NCBI RefSeq assembly: GCF_022554085.1
Contig: NZ_JAKFYR010000003.1
Coordinates: 416,074-480,073 of the forward strand
Direction: 5' to 3'
From: Rhodococcus sp. CH91
Lineage (GTDB): Bacteria > Actinomycetota > Actinomycetes > Mycobacteriales > Mycobacteriaceae
DNA: 64,000 nucleotides
The notes under the pieces were generated by a model. That model made no database searches and had not been told where the DNA came from. It was given only the letters and a program-made list of their open reading frames with translations. Position 1 is the first letter of the stretch; each line of letters opens with the position of its first letter. Shown one piece after another: positions 7,952-16,707 of this stretch. A program made the translations under genes and the position numbers.

Positions 7952-8667
7952 CGAACGGATACAAGAGCTTCGCCGGACGGCGCACAGCCGTCCTGCGCGG
8001 CGTCGACCTCGACATCGCGACCGGTGAGTTCCTCGTCGTACTCGGCAGCAGCGGGAGCGGCAAGTCGACCCTGCTCCGGATCGTCGCGGGGCTCGACCAC
8101 CTCGACCGCGGCTCCGTCGACTGGCCCGACACCGCCGGCGACAACCGTCCGCACACCGGAATGGTGTTCCAGCAACCGTTCCTGATGCCGTGGTTGACGG
8201 TGCGCGAGAACATCGGTTTCGGTGGACGTTTCGCCGCCCACCGAGACGGGTTCGACACCGCCTACGCCGAGTCGCTGCTCGAGCGCTTCGGCCTCTCCTC
8301 GCTGGCGGGCTACTATCCCGATCAACTCTCCGGTGGACAGGCCCAGCGCATCGCCGTGATCCGCGCGGTCGCGGTCCGCCCACGGCTGCTGCTGCTCGAC
8401 GAACCGTTCAGCGCCCTCGACCCGGCCACCCGATCCGACCTGCGTTCGTGGCTCGGTGAACTCGCGCGCGATCTCGGTTTCACGACGGTCCTGGTCACGC
8501 ACGACATCGACGAGGCACTCGAACTGGGCGACCGGATCGCGTTGTTCGGGCAATCAGGCGTGGTGCAGCAGGAGTGGTCGATCGGCGACATGTCGGCGCT
8601 CGACCGCGCCGCCCTGCGTCCGGAGATCCTCGCGCACTACCGCGATTCGTCGCTGTCCACGACATGA
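7927..8667 (+). CDS. ssuB: ABC transporter ATP-binding protein, sulfonate/nitrate/taurine type
   Basis: A 246-residue ATPase of the SsuB/TauB/NrtD group that powers import through the adjacent permease. It has Walker A GSSGSGKST (residues 40-48), a Q-loop in MVFQQPFLMPWLTV, signature LSGGQAQRIA, Walker B LLLLDEPFSALD and switch His in VTHDIDEAL. Gln-Pro-x-x-x-x-Pro-Trp in the Q-loop region is typical of this subfamily. The GTG start at 7927 has GAAGGA upstream and overlaps the flavoenzyme gene by 25 bp; the stop overlaps the next start (ATGA). The symbol is by subfamily; the exact substrate is not established. Confidence 0.87.
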   Translation: MGTVAVRITNGYKSFAGRRTAVLRGVDLDIATGEFLVVLGSSGSGKSTLLRIVAGLDHLDRGSVDWPDTAGDNRPHTGMVFQQPFLMPWLTVRENIGFGGRFAAHRDGFDTAYAESLLERFGLSSLAGYYPDQLSGGQAQRIAVIRAVAVRPRLLLLDEPFSALDPATRSDLRSWLGELARDLGFTTVLVTHDIDEALELGDRIALFGQSGVVQQEWSIGDMSALDRAALRPEILAHYRDSSLSTT

Positions 8668-9836
8668 CCGAGCCCGGTCTGTTCAGCCGCCGTACCTTGA
8701 TGCGCGGCGCACTCGGCCTCGCAGCCGTCGGTGGTGTCGCCGGAGTCGTCGATCTCGGCCGCACCGCGACGGCCGACCGCACCAACCGGACGGGCCAACT
8801 GCGCATCGGCTATCTGCCGATCACCGACGCTGCACCGCTTCTCGTCGCGCACGGTTCGGGCCTCTACCCGGACGACGTGGTCGACTCCGCCCAGCCGGTG
8901 CTCTTCCGCAGTTGGGCGTCGCTCGCCGAGGCGTTCGTCAGCCGGCGCGTGGACGTCGTCCACCTGCTCATGCCGATGGCCGTTCAGTTGCGTTACAGCC
9001 TCGGCAGTTCCGTGCGGATCCTCGGATGGAACCACACCAACGGTTCCGCGCTGACCGTCGCGCCGCACATCACCGATCTCGGCGACCTCGCCGGACAGCA
9101 GGTGGCGATCCCGTTCTGGTGGTCGATCCACAACATCGCGCTGCAGCAAGTGCTGCGGGCACACGGACTGACGCCGGTCGTGCGCGAGGCACCGTCGAAG
9201 TCCGCCCGCACCGTGGGACTCGTGGTGATGGGGCCGTCCGACATGATTCCGGCCCTGGCGAACGGGTCGATCGCCGGGTTCACGGTGGCCGACCCGTTCA
9301 ACGCAGCCGCAGAGATCCGCGGAGTGGGCCGGATCCACCGGTTCCTCGGCGACGTCTGGCGCGACCACGCGTGCTGCGCGCTGCTCGTGCACGAGGAGCT
9401 GATCGAGCGGGACCCGGTCGCAGTGCAGTCCCTGACCGATTCGGTCGTCGCCGCGCAGGTGCAGATCGGGGCCGACCGCCCCGCCGCGGCCGGGCTGCTG
9501 TCCTCCCGCTACCTGCCGCAGCCCTTGCCCGCGATCACGAACGCGCTCACCTATCCCGGCCGGGATGCAGGAACGCGCCACCCGCAGTGGCAACCGCAGC
9601 GCATCGGCTACCAGCCGTTCCCCTTTCCCAGCTTCACTGCTGCGCTGGTCGAGGCGATGCACGAGACCGTCGTCGACGGCGACACCCGCTTCCTGGCGCG
9701 CCTCGATCCCGCGACGGTCCACGCAGATCTCGTCGACGATCGTTTCGTCCGCACGTCCCTCACCCGCGTCGAGGGCACCCACGCCTTCGGCCTTCCCACC
9801 GATCTCACCCGCACAGAGGAGGTCGATCCCTCGTGA
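8664..9836 (+). CDS. ssuA: Tat-exported ABC transporter substrate-binding protein, sulfonate/nitrate type
   Basis: A 390-residue periplasmic-type solute-binding protein of the SsuA/NrtA/TauA fold. It starts with a twin-arginine signal (FSRRTLMRG, then a hydrophobic run GALGLAAVGGVAGVV), so it is probably folded before export, perhaps because it binds a cofactor or metal-linked ligand. The mature part begins near LRIGYLPITDAAPLLVA, the usual first strand of this family, followed by a domain-crossing segment (VHLLMPMAVQLRYSLG) and the hinge WKYQ-like region. The start ATG overlaps the ATPase stop. A lipobox is absent, which is unusual for an actinobacterial binding protein. The ligand is presumed to be a sulfonate or related oxidised sulfur compound. 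Confidence 0.83.
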   Translation: MTEPGLFSRRTLMRGALGLAAVGGVAGVVDLGRTATADRTNRTGQLRIGYLPITDAAPLLVAHGSGLYPDDVVDSAQPVLFRSWASLAEAFVSRRVDVVHLLMPMAVQLRYSLGSSVRILGWNHTNGSALTVAPHITDLGDLAGQQVAIPFWWSIHNIALQQVLRAHGLTPVVREAPSKSARTVGLVVMGPSDMIPALANGSIAGFTVADPFNAAAEIRGVGRIHRFLGDVWRDHACCALLVHEELIERDPVAVQSLTDSVVAAQVQIGADRPAAAGLLSSRYLPQPLPAITNALTYPGRDAGTRHPQWQPQRIGYQPFPFPSFTAALVEAMHETVVDGDTRFLARLDPATVHADLVDDRFVRTSLTRVEGTHAFGLPTDLTRTEEVDPS

Positions 9837-10654
9837 GCGCACCGACCAGCACCGCGCCTGCCTCGGCTCGCGCCGGCCTGCGACTGCCCTTCCTGCCCCA
9901 GACCGTCGCCGTCGCCGTCGCTGTCGCGCTGTGGTGGCTCGTCACGACGGTGCTCGTCGCGCCCGACTCGCTCGTGCGGGACTTCGCACCGCAGTACGTG
10001 TTCCCGGCGATCGTCGACCTGTTCGCGCGGGGCGTCCTGCTACCCGACACCCTGGCGAGCCTGTGGCGTCTGCTGGTGGGTTTGCTCATCGCGGCAACCC
10101 TCGGCATTCCTCTCGGGCTGCTGATCGGACTCAACCCTCTGGTCGAACGCGCGACGATGCCCATCATGCAGTTCCTGCGGATGATCTCGCCGTTGTCGTG
10201 GGCACCGATCGCGGTGGCACTGTTCGGGATCGGTCACCAGCCGGTGTTCTTCCTGATCGCCGCGGCGGCGATCTGGCCGATCGTGATCAACACCGCTGCC
10301 GGTGTGCACGGTATCGACCAGGGCTACCTGATGGTCGCGCGGTCGTTCGGCGCGACCCGCCTCGAACTGCTCACCACCGTCGTGCTGCCCGCCATCCGGG
10401 CTCAGGTGCAGACGGGTCTGCGGGTCGGCCTCGGTATCGCGTGGGTCGTGCTCGTGCCCGCCGAGATGCTCGGTGTGCGTTCCGGTCTCGGCTATCAGAT
10501 CCTCAACGCCCGCGACCAGCTGGCCTACGACCAGGTCATGGCCGTGATCGTCGTGATCGGCTTCCTCGGATTCTGGCTCGACTGGGCGGCGCGGCATCTG
10601 TTGCGCGAACGCCGCACGCCGGTGAGCGTGGAGGACGCCGACCGGCCTCTCTGA
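9833..10654 (+). CDS. ssuC: ABC transporter permease, sulfonate/nitrate type
   Basis: A 273-residue inner-membrane permease of the BPD_transp_1 (SsuC/TauC) type. It has six predicted hydrophobic helices beginning with LPQTVAVAVAVALWWLVTTV. The cytoplasmic coupling loop is around AARSFGAT-like MVARSFGATRLELLTTVVLP, the EAA motif that docks on the ATPase. The GTG start at 9833 follows GAGGAGG and overlaps the binding-protein stop. It is the last gene of the operon and its stop abuts a convergent gene at 10655, with no obvious terminator in between. Confidence 0.88.
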   Translation: MSAPTSTAPASARAGLRLPFLPQTVAVAVAVALWWLVTTVLVAPDSLVRDFAPQYVFPAIVDLFARGVLLPDTLASLWRLLVGLLIAATLGIPLGLLIGLNPLVERATMPIMQFLRMISPLSWAPIAVALFGIGHQPVFFLIAAAAIWPIVINTAAGVHGIDQGYLMVARSFGATRLELLTTVVLPAIRAQVQTGLRVGLGIAWVVLVPAEMLGVRSGLGYQILNARDQLAYDQVMAVIVVIGFLGFWLDWAARHLLRERRTPVSVEDADRPL

Positions 10655-11134
10655 TCACCGATCGGGGATCGCGGGGCACAACACGAACACGGGGAGAACC
10701 CGGTCGGTGCGCTCGGCGTAGAGCGCGTAATTGGGCCAGGTGCGCAGCAGCACCTGCCACAGCCGCTCGCGTTCCTCGTCTTCCGAGATCCGCACCGACA
10801 CCGGATACTCGTGACCGTCGTAGAGCACCTCGGCCCGGTCGGTCGCGCTCAGGTTGACAGCCCAGGACGGCGCTTTCGGATGCCCCCAGTTGGATCCGAC
10901 CACGAGCCATCCTCCTTCGTGCGGCACGCACAGCAGGGGTGTGGAGCGCGGCTCTCCGCTCTTCCGGCCCTCCACCGTGAGCACCAGCGACGGCAGGCCC
11001 GCGATCGCGAGCAGGGTCACCTTACCGCGGGTGACGCGCTGGATGGTCTTGTCCAGCGCGATGATCGGCCGGGACCATCGCGGCAGCCACGGCAATGCTC
11101 CGATACGGACGGCGACCGGTCGGAGCGGATTCAT
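10655..11134 (-). CDS. nitroreductase-family deazaflavin (F420)-dependent oxidoreductase
   Basis: A 159-residue protein of the Ddn/F420 split-barrel family. The core pattern is visible: TLLAIAGLPSLVLTVEGRKSGEPRSTPL, then VPHEGGWLVVGSNWGHPKAPSW and NYALYAERTDR. In mycobacteria and rhodococci such proteins use coenzyme F420H2 to reduce quinones or unsaturated compounds. It is the last gene of a four-gene minus-strand operon, starting 2 bp after the alpha/beta hydrolase stop. The ATG at 11134 is chosen because upstream sequence in this frame lies inside the hydrolase gene and has no family resemblance. Confidence 0.85.
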   Translation of the reverse strand: MNPLRPVAVRIGALPWLPRWSRPIIALDKTIQRVTRGKVTLLAIAGLPSLVLTVEGRKSGEPRSTPLLCVPHEGGWLVVGSNWGHPKAPSWAVNLSATDRAEVLYDGHEYPVSVRISEDEERERLWQVLLRTWPNYALYAERTDRVLPVFVLCPAIPDR

Positions 11135-11136
11135 CG

Positions 11137-12009
11137 CTATCTCCCCCAAGCTCCCAGCAGCGTGCGCACTGCGGCGACGACGGCGAGCGGTTGATCGATC
11201 ATCGGATGGTGTCCCGACGCGGGAAGCGTCACCAGAAGAGCATCCGGACCGAGCTGCCCCGCGATCCGCTCGAACAACGCATCGTCGATGATGCCGTTCT
11301 CGCAACGGAAGTAGGCGACAGCGCATCCCGGATTCATCACCTCGAGGCTACGGCGTCCCTCACGTCCCATCCGGAGATTGTCGAATTTCCACGACCATCC
11401 ACCCTCGACCTGCTTCAGCGCCCCGCGGGCGATGTGCTCGAGCACATAGGGTTCCGCGTCGGCCTGGGGCGGCACGAGCCGGAAGCGCGCGACGGCGCTC
11501 TCGACCGAGGGGTACACCTTGGGCGGCCCGGCATTCGCGACGGCCTTCGCCCGCAGTTCGAGTTCTTCGGGGGTCATGTCGCGGATCGGCGAGTCGATGA
11601 TGGCCACCCCGGCCAGTCTGTCGCCGTGCAGGGAGGACGCCGCGAACGAGACGATGCCACCCATGCTGTGGCCGATCAGCACGGGCGGACCGCTGATACC
11701 GCCGGCCTCGGCCGCGGTGATGGCCTCCTCTGCCCACGCGTCCAGGGTGTAGTGATCCCGGTGATCGCTGTCGCCGTGCCCGCTCAGATCCAGAGCGACC
11801 ACGCGACGGCCGAGGGCGAGCTGGGGACCGATGTGATCCCACCATCCCGAATGCGCCATGCCGCCGTGAACCAGAACGACGCCGTGCCGGCCGGATTCTC
11901 CCCACGCGCGGTAGGCGATGCTCGCGCCCTCCACCTCGACCTTCCCGGTCTCGACGGGTGCTTCGAGGGCGTCGACGAACCACTGGGGAGCGGATTCGTT
12001 ATTGCTCAT
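11137..12009 (-). CDS. alpha/beta hydrolase
   Basis: A 290-residue serine hydrolase. VVLVHGGMAHSGWW provides the oxyanion hole, GHSMGG is the nucleophile elbow, and the late histidine is in SGHHPMID. Between them is a cap region of about 80 residues rich in acidic and aromatic residues. Its substrate is unknown, but placement in an operon with an N-acyl-D-amino-acid-type amidohydrolase suggests action on an amide, ester or lactone in the same pathway. The gene overlaps the TetR stop by 11 bp and is followed after 2 bp by the deazaflavin oxidoreductase. Confidence 0.85.
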   Translation of the reverse strand: MSNNESAPQWFVDALEAPVETGKVEVEGASIAYRAWGESGRHGVVLVHGGMAHSGWWDHIGPQLALGRRVVALDLSGHGDSDHRDHYTLDAWAEEAITAAEAGGISGPPVLIGHSMGGIVSFAASSLHGDRLAGVAIIDSPIRDMTPEELELRAKAVANAGPPKVYPSVESAVARFRLVPPQADAEPYVLEHIARGALKQVEGGWSWKFDNLRMGREGRRSLEVMNPGCAVAYFRCENGIIDDALFERIAGQLGPDALLVTLPASGHHPMIDQPLAVVAAVRTLLGAWGR

Positions 12010-12640
12010 CGCTCGAACCTATGCCAGGTGTGACGTTCGCCAACATCCGGGCCACCAGTTCTATCCGCTGTTCCTCGAGCTCCGGTTGCGGGTGCACGGT
12101 CCACGCGAGGGCCTCACCGTCGAACATGTGGACGAGGGAGAGCAGGAGGGTGTCGAAGACGTCGGCTGGGAACCGACCTGCCACCGGCAGCGACCTGCCG
12201 AAATCGACGATCTGCGCGTGGTACCGCTCCGCCATCGGCGCCAGCCGTTCGCGCAGCGCGGGGTCGGTGCGGGCCGCGCCGAGCAGTTCGTACCAGGCGG
12301 CGTTCATCGGTGCCCGGCAGGCGGTGCGCAGCAGTTCCAGACATATCCGTACCGAGCCGGCGTCGTCGTCCCACTCGGCGCCGAGTACCTCGAGTCCCGC
12401 CGAGAAGTTCGCGAACTGGCGGGTGCGCACGGCGTCACCTGCCGCGACCATCAGGTCGAGTCTCGTCGGGAAGTGCCGGAACACCCCGCCGGACGACACC
12501 CCGGAGCGGCGGCACACCTCCCCGATGGTGGTCGCGGTGTAGCCGAGTTCGGCGAGAGAAGCGATGGTGGCGTCGAGGATGCGACCCACCGTCTCCGCTT
12601 TACGTTCCTGTTGGGTACGGCGAGCGGCCGGAGCGCTCAT
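11999..12640 (-). CDS. TetR family regulator of the amidohydrolase operon
   Basis: A 213-residue TetR repressor embedded in the operon. The HTH is near residues 30-65 (YTATTIGEVCRRSGVSSGGV, then FRHFPTRLDLM). The C-terminal ligand domain follows. The start codon overlaps the stop of the upstream amidohydrolase (TCAT on the plus strand) and its own end overlaps the hydrolase gene by 11 bp, so it is cotranscribed with the genes it probably controls. No palindrome is obvious between 14458 and 14529, where its operator would be expected. Confidence 0.87.
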   Translation of the reverse strand: MSAPAARRTQQERKAETVGRILDATIASLAELGYTATTIGEVCRRSGVSSGGVFRHFPTRLDLMVAAGDAVRTRQFANFSAGLEVLGAEWDDDAGSVRICLELLRTACRAPMNAAWYELLGAARTDPALRERLAPMAERYHAQIVDFGRSLPVAGRFPADVFDTLLLSLVHMFDGEALAWTVHPQPELEEQRIELVARMLANVTPGIGSSDEQ

Positions 12641-14457
12641 GCGACGGCTTCACCCGCCGATTCCCTGGCCGGGACGGGCCCACGTTCCTCCACTCCGGCC
12701 CGCAGGAACCTGCCGGTGCCGACCGAGCGCCCGTAACCGGGAACGAACTCGCCCTCACGGAAGACCACCGTGCCCGCGACCGCCGTCGCCACCACCGCGC
12801 GATCGTTGCGGTTGACCATCCGGCGGATGCCGCCGAACTCCTCGAGCGGCGCCTCGTGATAGGCGTCGACGTCGTCGTTCAATCCGGCCGGGTCGACCAC
12901 CACGAAGTCGGCGCGATCTCCCACCCGCAGATATCCGGCGTCGATCCCGTAGAAATCGCCGAGTTCGCCGGTCAGTTTGCGCACGGCCTCGGACACCGTG
13001 AGGAACGGCGTGCCTTTCCGTTCCGCGTCGTGGACGCGACGGAGCAGGCAGACGGCGAAGTTGTAGAAGGCCATGTTCCGCAGGTGGGCGCCGGCATCCG
13101 AGAATCCGACGGTGACGCCGGGGGTGCGGATGAGGCGGTCGGCGACCTTCGATCGATCGTTGGCGATGACGGTGTGCCACCGGAACGTGCGGCCGTACTC
13201 GACGACGAGGTCGAGGAAGGTGTCGACAGGATGCAGCTTCCTCTCGCGCGCGACGTCGCCGATCGAGCGGCCGACGAGCGAGCCGTCGGGACATTCGACG
13301 ATGCGGGTGTCGTCGAAGTCGCGGTGCCATACGCGGGGGGAGAACTTCTTCTCGAAGTCCTGCCGGAACCAGCGACGGTAGGCCTCGTCGCGGAGCAGGT
13401 CGTTGCGGGCGAGTTCGTCCTGCAGATGCAGGGCGGCGCGGCCCGATCCGAACTCCTCGAAGACGACGAGATCGATACCGTCGGAGTACACCTCGAAGGT
13501 CGTGGGCAGATGCTGCCAGCGGAAGGCACCCTTGCCGATACGGTTGGCCGCGAACGCGATCGGACCGAAGATGCGGTTGACCCAGCGCTCGGCCTTGGTG
13601 TCGGCCGCGGCGAGCACCGATGCCTTCATCGGCTTGCGCCCGATGCCCGTGCTCGCGAGCGCGAAGAAGGCCACGTCGTACTTGGTGTTCAGGTTCGGTA
13701 CGGCCTGGAGGGTACGGCCGCGTCGGCGCAGGATCTTGTGCAGGCGGCGGAATTCGGACCAGGAAGCATGGGTCGACGGCAGTGTCCGCGAGCGATAACG
13801 GTCACCGTCCATCTTGTCCCACGGATTCGTCATGGTCGAGACACCGAGGAAGCCGGCGTCGAGGGCGTCCTCGACCCGCGCGTCGATGTCGGCGAGTTCG
13901 GCACGGGTCGGGCGGTTCGCCGACTCCGTGGAGCGGCCGAGCCCCATCACCGATGCCCGGACATCCGAATGGCCGACGAAGGCGGTCACGTTCGGCCCCA
14001 GCGGCAGTCTGTTCACTGCATCGATGTACTCGCGGGGCGTGGTCCACGTCTTCGACTTCTCGAGTGCCGTGAGCACGTGTTCGCGCGGGAGCGCCTCGAC
14101 GCGGCTGAACAGGTCGGCGGCGTCCACGGGTGGCACGAACACCGTCGAGATCGAGCAGTTGCCCATGAGCACCGTGGTGACGCCGTGCCGGACCGATTCG
14201 GGCAGGCCGGGCCCGACCAGCACCTCGGCGTCGTAGTGGGTGTGGGTGTCGACGAAGCCGGGCATCACCCACCGCCCGTGCGCGTCGACGACCTCGGTGT
14301 CCGGGCCTGCCGGCAGTTCGTCGGGGCTCGCGGTGACGACGACCCCGTCGCGTATACCGAGATCGCGGACGACGCCCGGCGCGCCCGTCCCGTCGAACCA
14401 GAGGCCGCCCCGGACGACGACGTCGAAATCCCCGGAATTGTGATCCACACCACTCAT
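12637..14457 (-). CDS. N-acyl-D-amino-acid deacylase family amidohydrolase
   Basis: A 606-residue amidohydrolase of the D-aminoacylase/dihydroorotase-like superfamily, which cleaves amide bonds using one or two zinc ions in a TIM barrel. The metal site begins with GFVDTHTHYDAEV, the D-aminoacylase-type HxH. HSD, the DAGAHLRNM motif (catalytic Asp) and the late GDRADFVVVDP strand of the small beta domain are present. The length is 100 residues above typical D-aminoacylases. It is the first gene of the operon reading to 10655. A D-serine-dehydratase-like gene lies divergently 72 bp away, which favours N-acyl-D-amino acids as substrates, although hydantoin-like substrates are possible. Confidence 0.83.
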   Translation of the reverse strand: MSGVDHNSGDFDVVVRGGLWFDGTGAPGVVRDLGIRDGVVVTASPDELPAGPDTEVVDAHGRWVMPGFVDTHTHYDAEVLVGPGLPESVRHGVTTVLMGNCSISTVFVPPVDAADLFSRVEALPREHVLTALEKSKTWTTPREYIDAVNRLPLGPNVTAFVGHSDVRASVMGLGRSTESANRPTRAELADIDARVEDALDAGFLGVSTMTNPWDKMDGDRYRSRTLPSTHASWSEFRRLHKILRRRGRTLQAVPNLNTKYDVAFFALASTGIGRKPMKASVLAAADTKAERWVNRIFGPIAFAANRIGKGAFRWQHLPTTFEVYSDGIDLVVFEEFGSGRAALHLQDELARNDLLRDEAYRRWFRQDFEKKFSPRVWHRDFDDTRIVECPDGSLVGRSIGDVARERKLHPVDTFLDLVVEYGRTFRWHTVIANDRSKVADRLIRTPGVTVGFSDAGAHLRNMAFYNFAVCLLRRVHDAERKGTPFLTVSEAVRKLTGELGDFYGIDAGYLRVGDRADFVVVDPAGLNDDVDAYHEAPLEEFGGIRRMVNRNDRAVVATAVAGTVVFREGEFVPGYGRSVGTGRFLRAGVEERGPVPARESAGEAVA

Positions 14458-14529
14458 GCGGCGAGGGTAACACGAAAAAGAGGTCGCGCACTCTCCAAAT
14501 TTCCGCCTGCGACGGTCTACGGTTCGGCC

Positions 14530-15591
14530 ATGGATCTCGACACCACGCCGGCACTGCTCGTCGACCGCGACATCCTCGACCGCAACATCGCACGGATGGC
14601 CGAGTCCGCCCGGGCGAGGGGCATGTCGCTGCGCCCGCACGCGAAGACCCACAAGTGCCTCGAGATCGCCCGGCGCCAGCTCGACGCGGGAGCCCGGGGC
14701 CTGACGGTCGCAACCGTCGCCGAAGCGGAGGTCTTCGCCGAGGCGGGGGTCGACGACCTGTTCGTCGCGTATCCGCTGTGGGTCGATGCCGCCCGTGGCG
14801 CCCGCCTGCGCGCGCTGGCCGCCCGGGTCCGTCTCACGGTGGGGATCGACTCCGGGACCGGCGCCCGGAATCTCGTCGAACACGCGGGAACGGGAATCGG
14901 CGTGCTCGTCGAGGTCGACAGCGGTCACCACCGCACCGGGGTGCCGCCCGAGCAGGCGGGTGCCGTGGCGGCAGCCGCGCACGAGGCCGGCCTCGACATG
15001 CTCGGCGTCTTCACCTTTCCCGGCCACTCGTATGCACCCGGCGCTCCGGCCGGCGCCGCCCGCGACGAGTCCGACGCACTCGCAGCCGCCGCCGCCTCGG
15101 TGCGCGCAACGGGGATCGAACCCTCCGTCGTCAGTGGCGGGTCCTCCCCCACAGCTCTTCTCGAGGTGCCCACGGTCACAACCGAACTGCGCCCCGGGGT
15201 CTATGTCTTCGGCGATGCCCAGCAACTCGAACTGAATACCGTCACCGAGAACGAGATCGCCCTGACGGCCGCGGCCACCGTCGTCTCGGCGCGGGACGAT
15301 CTCGTCGTGCTCGACGCCGGGTCCAAAGTGCTCGGCGCCGACCGGGCAGCCTGGGCAACCGGTTACGGACGGATCCTCGGCGAACCCGACGCGCGGATCA
15401 CCGCGCTGTCGGAACACCACGCCACGGTGTACTGGCCCGATCCCTCGACCCGACCCGGCCTGGGCCACCGGGTGCGGGTGATTCCCAATCACGTATGCAA
15501 TGCCGTGAACCTCGCGGACGAGTTGATCGTGATCTCCGAGGGCGCGGTGGTGGACACTTGGCGGGTGGCCGCGCGAGGATGTACCACGTGA
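14530..15591 (+). CDS. D-serine/D-threonine dehydratase-like PLP enzyme (DSD1 family)
   Basis: A 353-residue fold-type III PLP enzyme. The PLP lysine is Lys39 in PHAKTHK, the hallmark of the eukaryotic-type D-serine dehydratase and D-threonine aldolase group. A C-terminal His321 and Cys323 (PNHVCN) match the zinc ligands of that family. The middle contains VVSGGSSPT and ELRPGVYVFGD, which bind the cofactor phosphate. The product of D-serine dehydration would be pyruvate and ammonia. The gene starts 72 bp from a divergent N-acyl-D-amino-acid deacylase, consistent with D-amino acid catabolism. The amino acid specificity is not readable from the sequence. Confidence 0.83.
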   Translation: MDLDTTPALLVDRDILDRNIARMAESARARGMSLRPHAKTHKCLEIARRQLDAGARGLTVATVAEAEVFAEAGVDDLFVAYPLWVDAARGARLRALAARVRLTVGIDSGTGARNLVEHAGTGIGVLVEVDSGHHRTGVPPEQAGAVAAAAHEAGLDMLGVFTFPGHSYAPGAPAGAARDESDALAAAAASVRATGIEPSVVSGGSSPTALLEVPTVTTELRPGVYVFGDAQQLELNTVTENEIALTAAATVVSARDDLVVLDAGSKVLGADRAAWATGYGRILGEPDARITALSEHHATVYWPDPSTRPGLGHRVRVIPNHVCNAVNLADELIVISEGAVVDTWRVAARGCTT

Positions 15592-16703
15592 TGCGCCGGC
15601 ATCTGGCCTGTCTGACCGCGGCGGTGGTGCTGCCGATGAGTGCCTGCACGTCCGGACCGACGGCATCCGACATGCCGTCCGCATCCGGCACCGAGACCCG
15701 CACGGCCGCACCCACCTCGATCACGTCCGCTGCGGTCGGGGCGCCGCAGGTGACCGGCACCGTGGCGTCCGGCCTCGACACACCGTGGGGCATCGCATTC
15801 CTCCCGGACGGCTCCGCCCTCGTCACCGAACGCAACACCGGCCGGATTCTCGAGATCGCCGACGGCGCGGTCCGCGAGGTGGGTCGTGTGGACGACACTC
15901 TCGCGCAGGGCGAGTCCGGGCTCCTGGGCATCGCCGTGTCGCCGACATTCGACACCGATCGCTTCGTGTACCTGTACGTCACCACCGAGAACGACAACCG
16001 GATACTGCGAGCGGCTTTCGACGGAGATTCCCTCTCGGCACCGGAGGTGATCCTCGACGGCATTCCGGCGGGCAGGATCCACGACGGCGGGCGGATGGTC
16101 TTCGGCCCCGACAGGATGCTGTACGTCGCGACCGGGGAGGCCGGCGAGCGCGAACTCGCCCAGGATCCGGATTCGCTGGGCGGGAAGATCCTGCGTATCA
16201 CCGGAGAAGGCGAACCGGCACCGGGCAACCCCGACGCTGCCTCGCCGGTCTTCTCACTCGGTCACCGCAACGTGCAGGGCCTCGCATTCGACGACCGTGG
16301 CCGGTTGTGGGCGTCGGAGTTCGGGCAGAACGACGTCGACGAACTGAATCTCGTGACGGCCGGCGCGAACTACGGCTGGCCCGTGGTGGAAGGCGCCGGT
16401 GGCTCCGGCGAATTCGTCGATCCGGTGCTCACCTGGCCGGTCTCGGAGGCGTCCCCGTCCGGGCTCGCGTGGTTCGGCGGCGGCCTGTGGATGGCCGGTC
16501 TCCGCGGGGAACGCTTGTGGCGCATCGGCGTCGACGAGGACGGGTCGGCGACGGCGACCGACTTCCTCGCCGGGGAATACGGAAGGTTGCGGACCGTCGC
16601 CGCCGCACCGGACGGCTCGCTGTGGCTGACGACGTCCAATCGGGACGGTCGCGGCAGCCCCGCCGACGACGACGATCGCATCCTCCGGATCGAGATCTCC
16701 TGA
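15591..16703 (+). CDS. lipoprotein PQQ-dependent sugar dehydrogenase-like protein
   Basis: A 370-residue exported lipoprotein. The short signal peptide ends at LPMSAC, with Cys19 as the lipidated residue, followed by a Ser/Thr-rich linker. The rest is a six-bladed beta-propeller of the soluble glucose/sorbosone dehydrogenase (Gdh) type: GLDTPWGIAFLPDGSALVTER, GLLGIAVSP, HDGGRMVFGPD, SLGHRNVQGLAFD and ANYGWPVVEG are diagnostic. The His in SLGHRN and HDGG are positions used for PQQ and catalysis in the family. The start ATG overlaps the previous stop by one base (TGATG), so the two genes are coupled. An upstream ATG at 15579 is possible. Substrate unknown. Confidence 0.85.
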   Translation: MRRHLACLTAAVVLPMSACTSGPTASDMPSASGTETRTAAPTSITSAAVGAPQVTGTVASGLDTPWGIAFLPDGSALVTERNTGRILEIADGAVREVGRVDDTLAQGESGLLGIAVSPTFDTDRFVYLYVTTENDNRILRAAFDGDSLSAPEVILDGIPAGRIHDGGRMVFGPDRMLYVATGEAGERELAQDPDSLGGKILRITGEGEPAPGNPDAASPVFSLGHRNVQGLAFDDRGRLWASEFGQNDVDELNLVTAGANYGWPVVEGAGGSGEFVDPVLTWPVSEASPSGLAWFGGGLWMAGLRGERLWRIGVDEDGSATATDFLAGEYGRLRTVAAAPDGSLWLTTSNRDGRGSPADDDDRILRIEIS

Positions 16704-16707
16704 CGGA

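Noticed and set aside
6857-8383. Long open frame on the minus strand opposite the flavoenzyme and ATPase genes
   Set aside because: It is rich in Arg and lacks domain motifs, and both plus-strand genes have complete motifs and ribosome-binding sites. High GC content produces such antisense frames throughout the window.
14458-15711. Minus-strand extension of the amidohydrolase frame beyond 14457
   Set aside because: The extra 400 codons lie opposite the D-serine-dehydratase-like gene and show no family similarity; the conserved start is at 14457.
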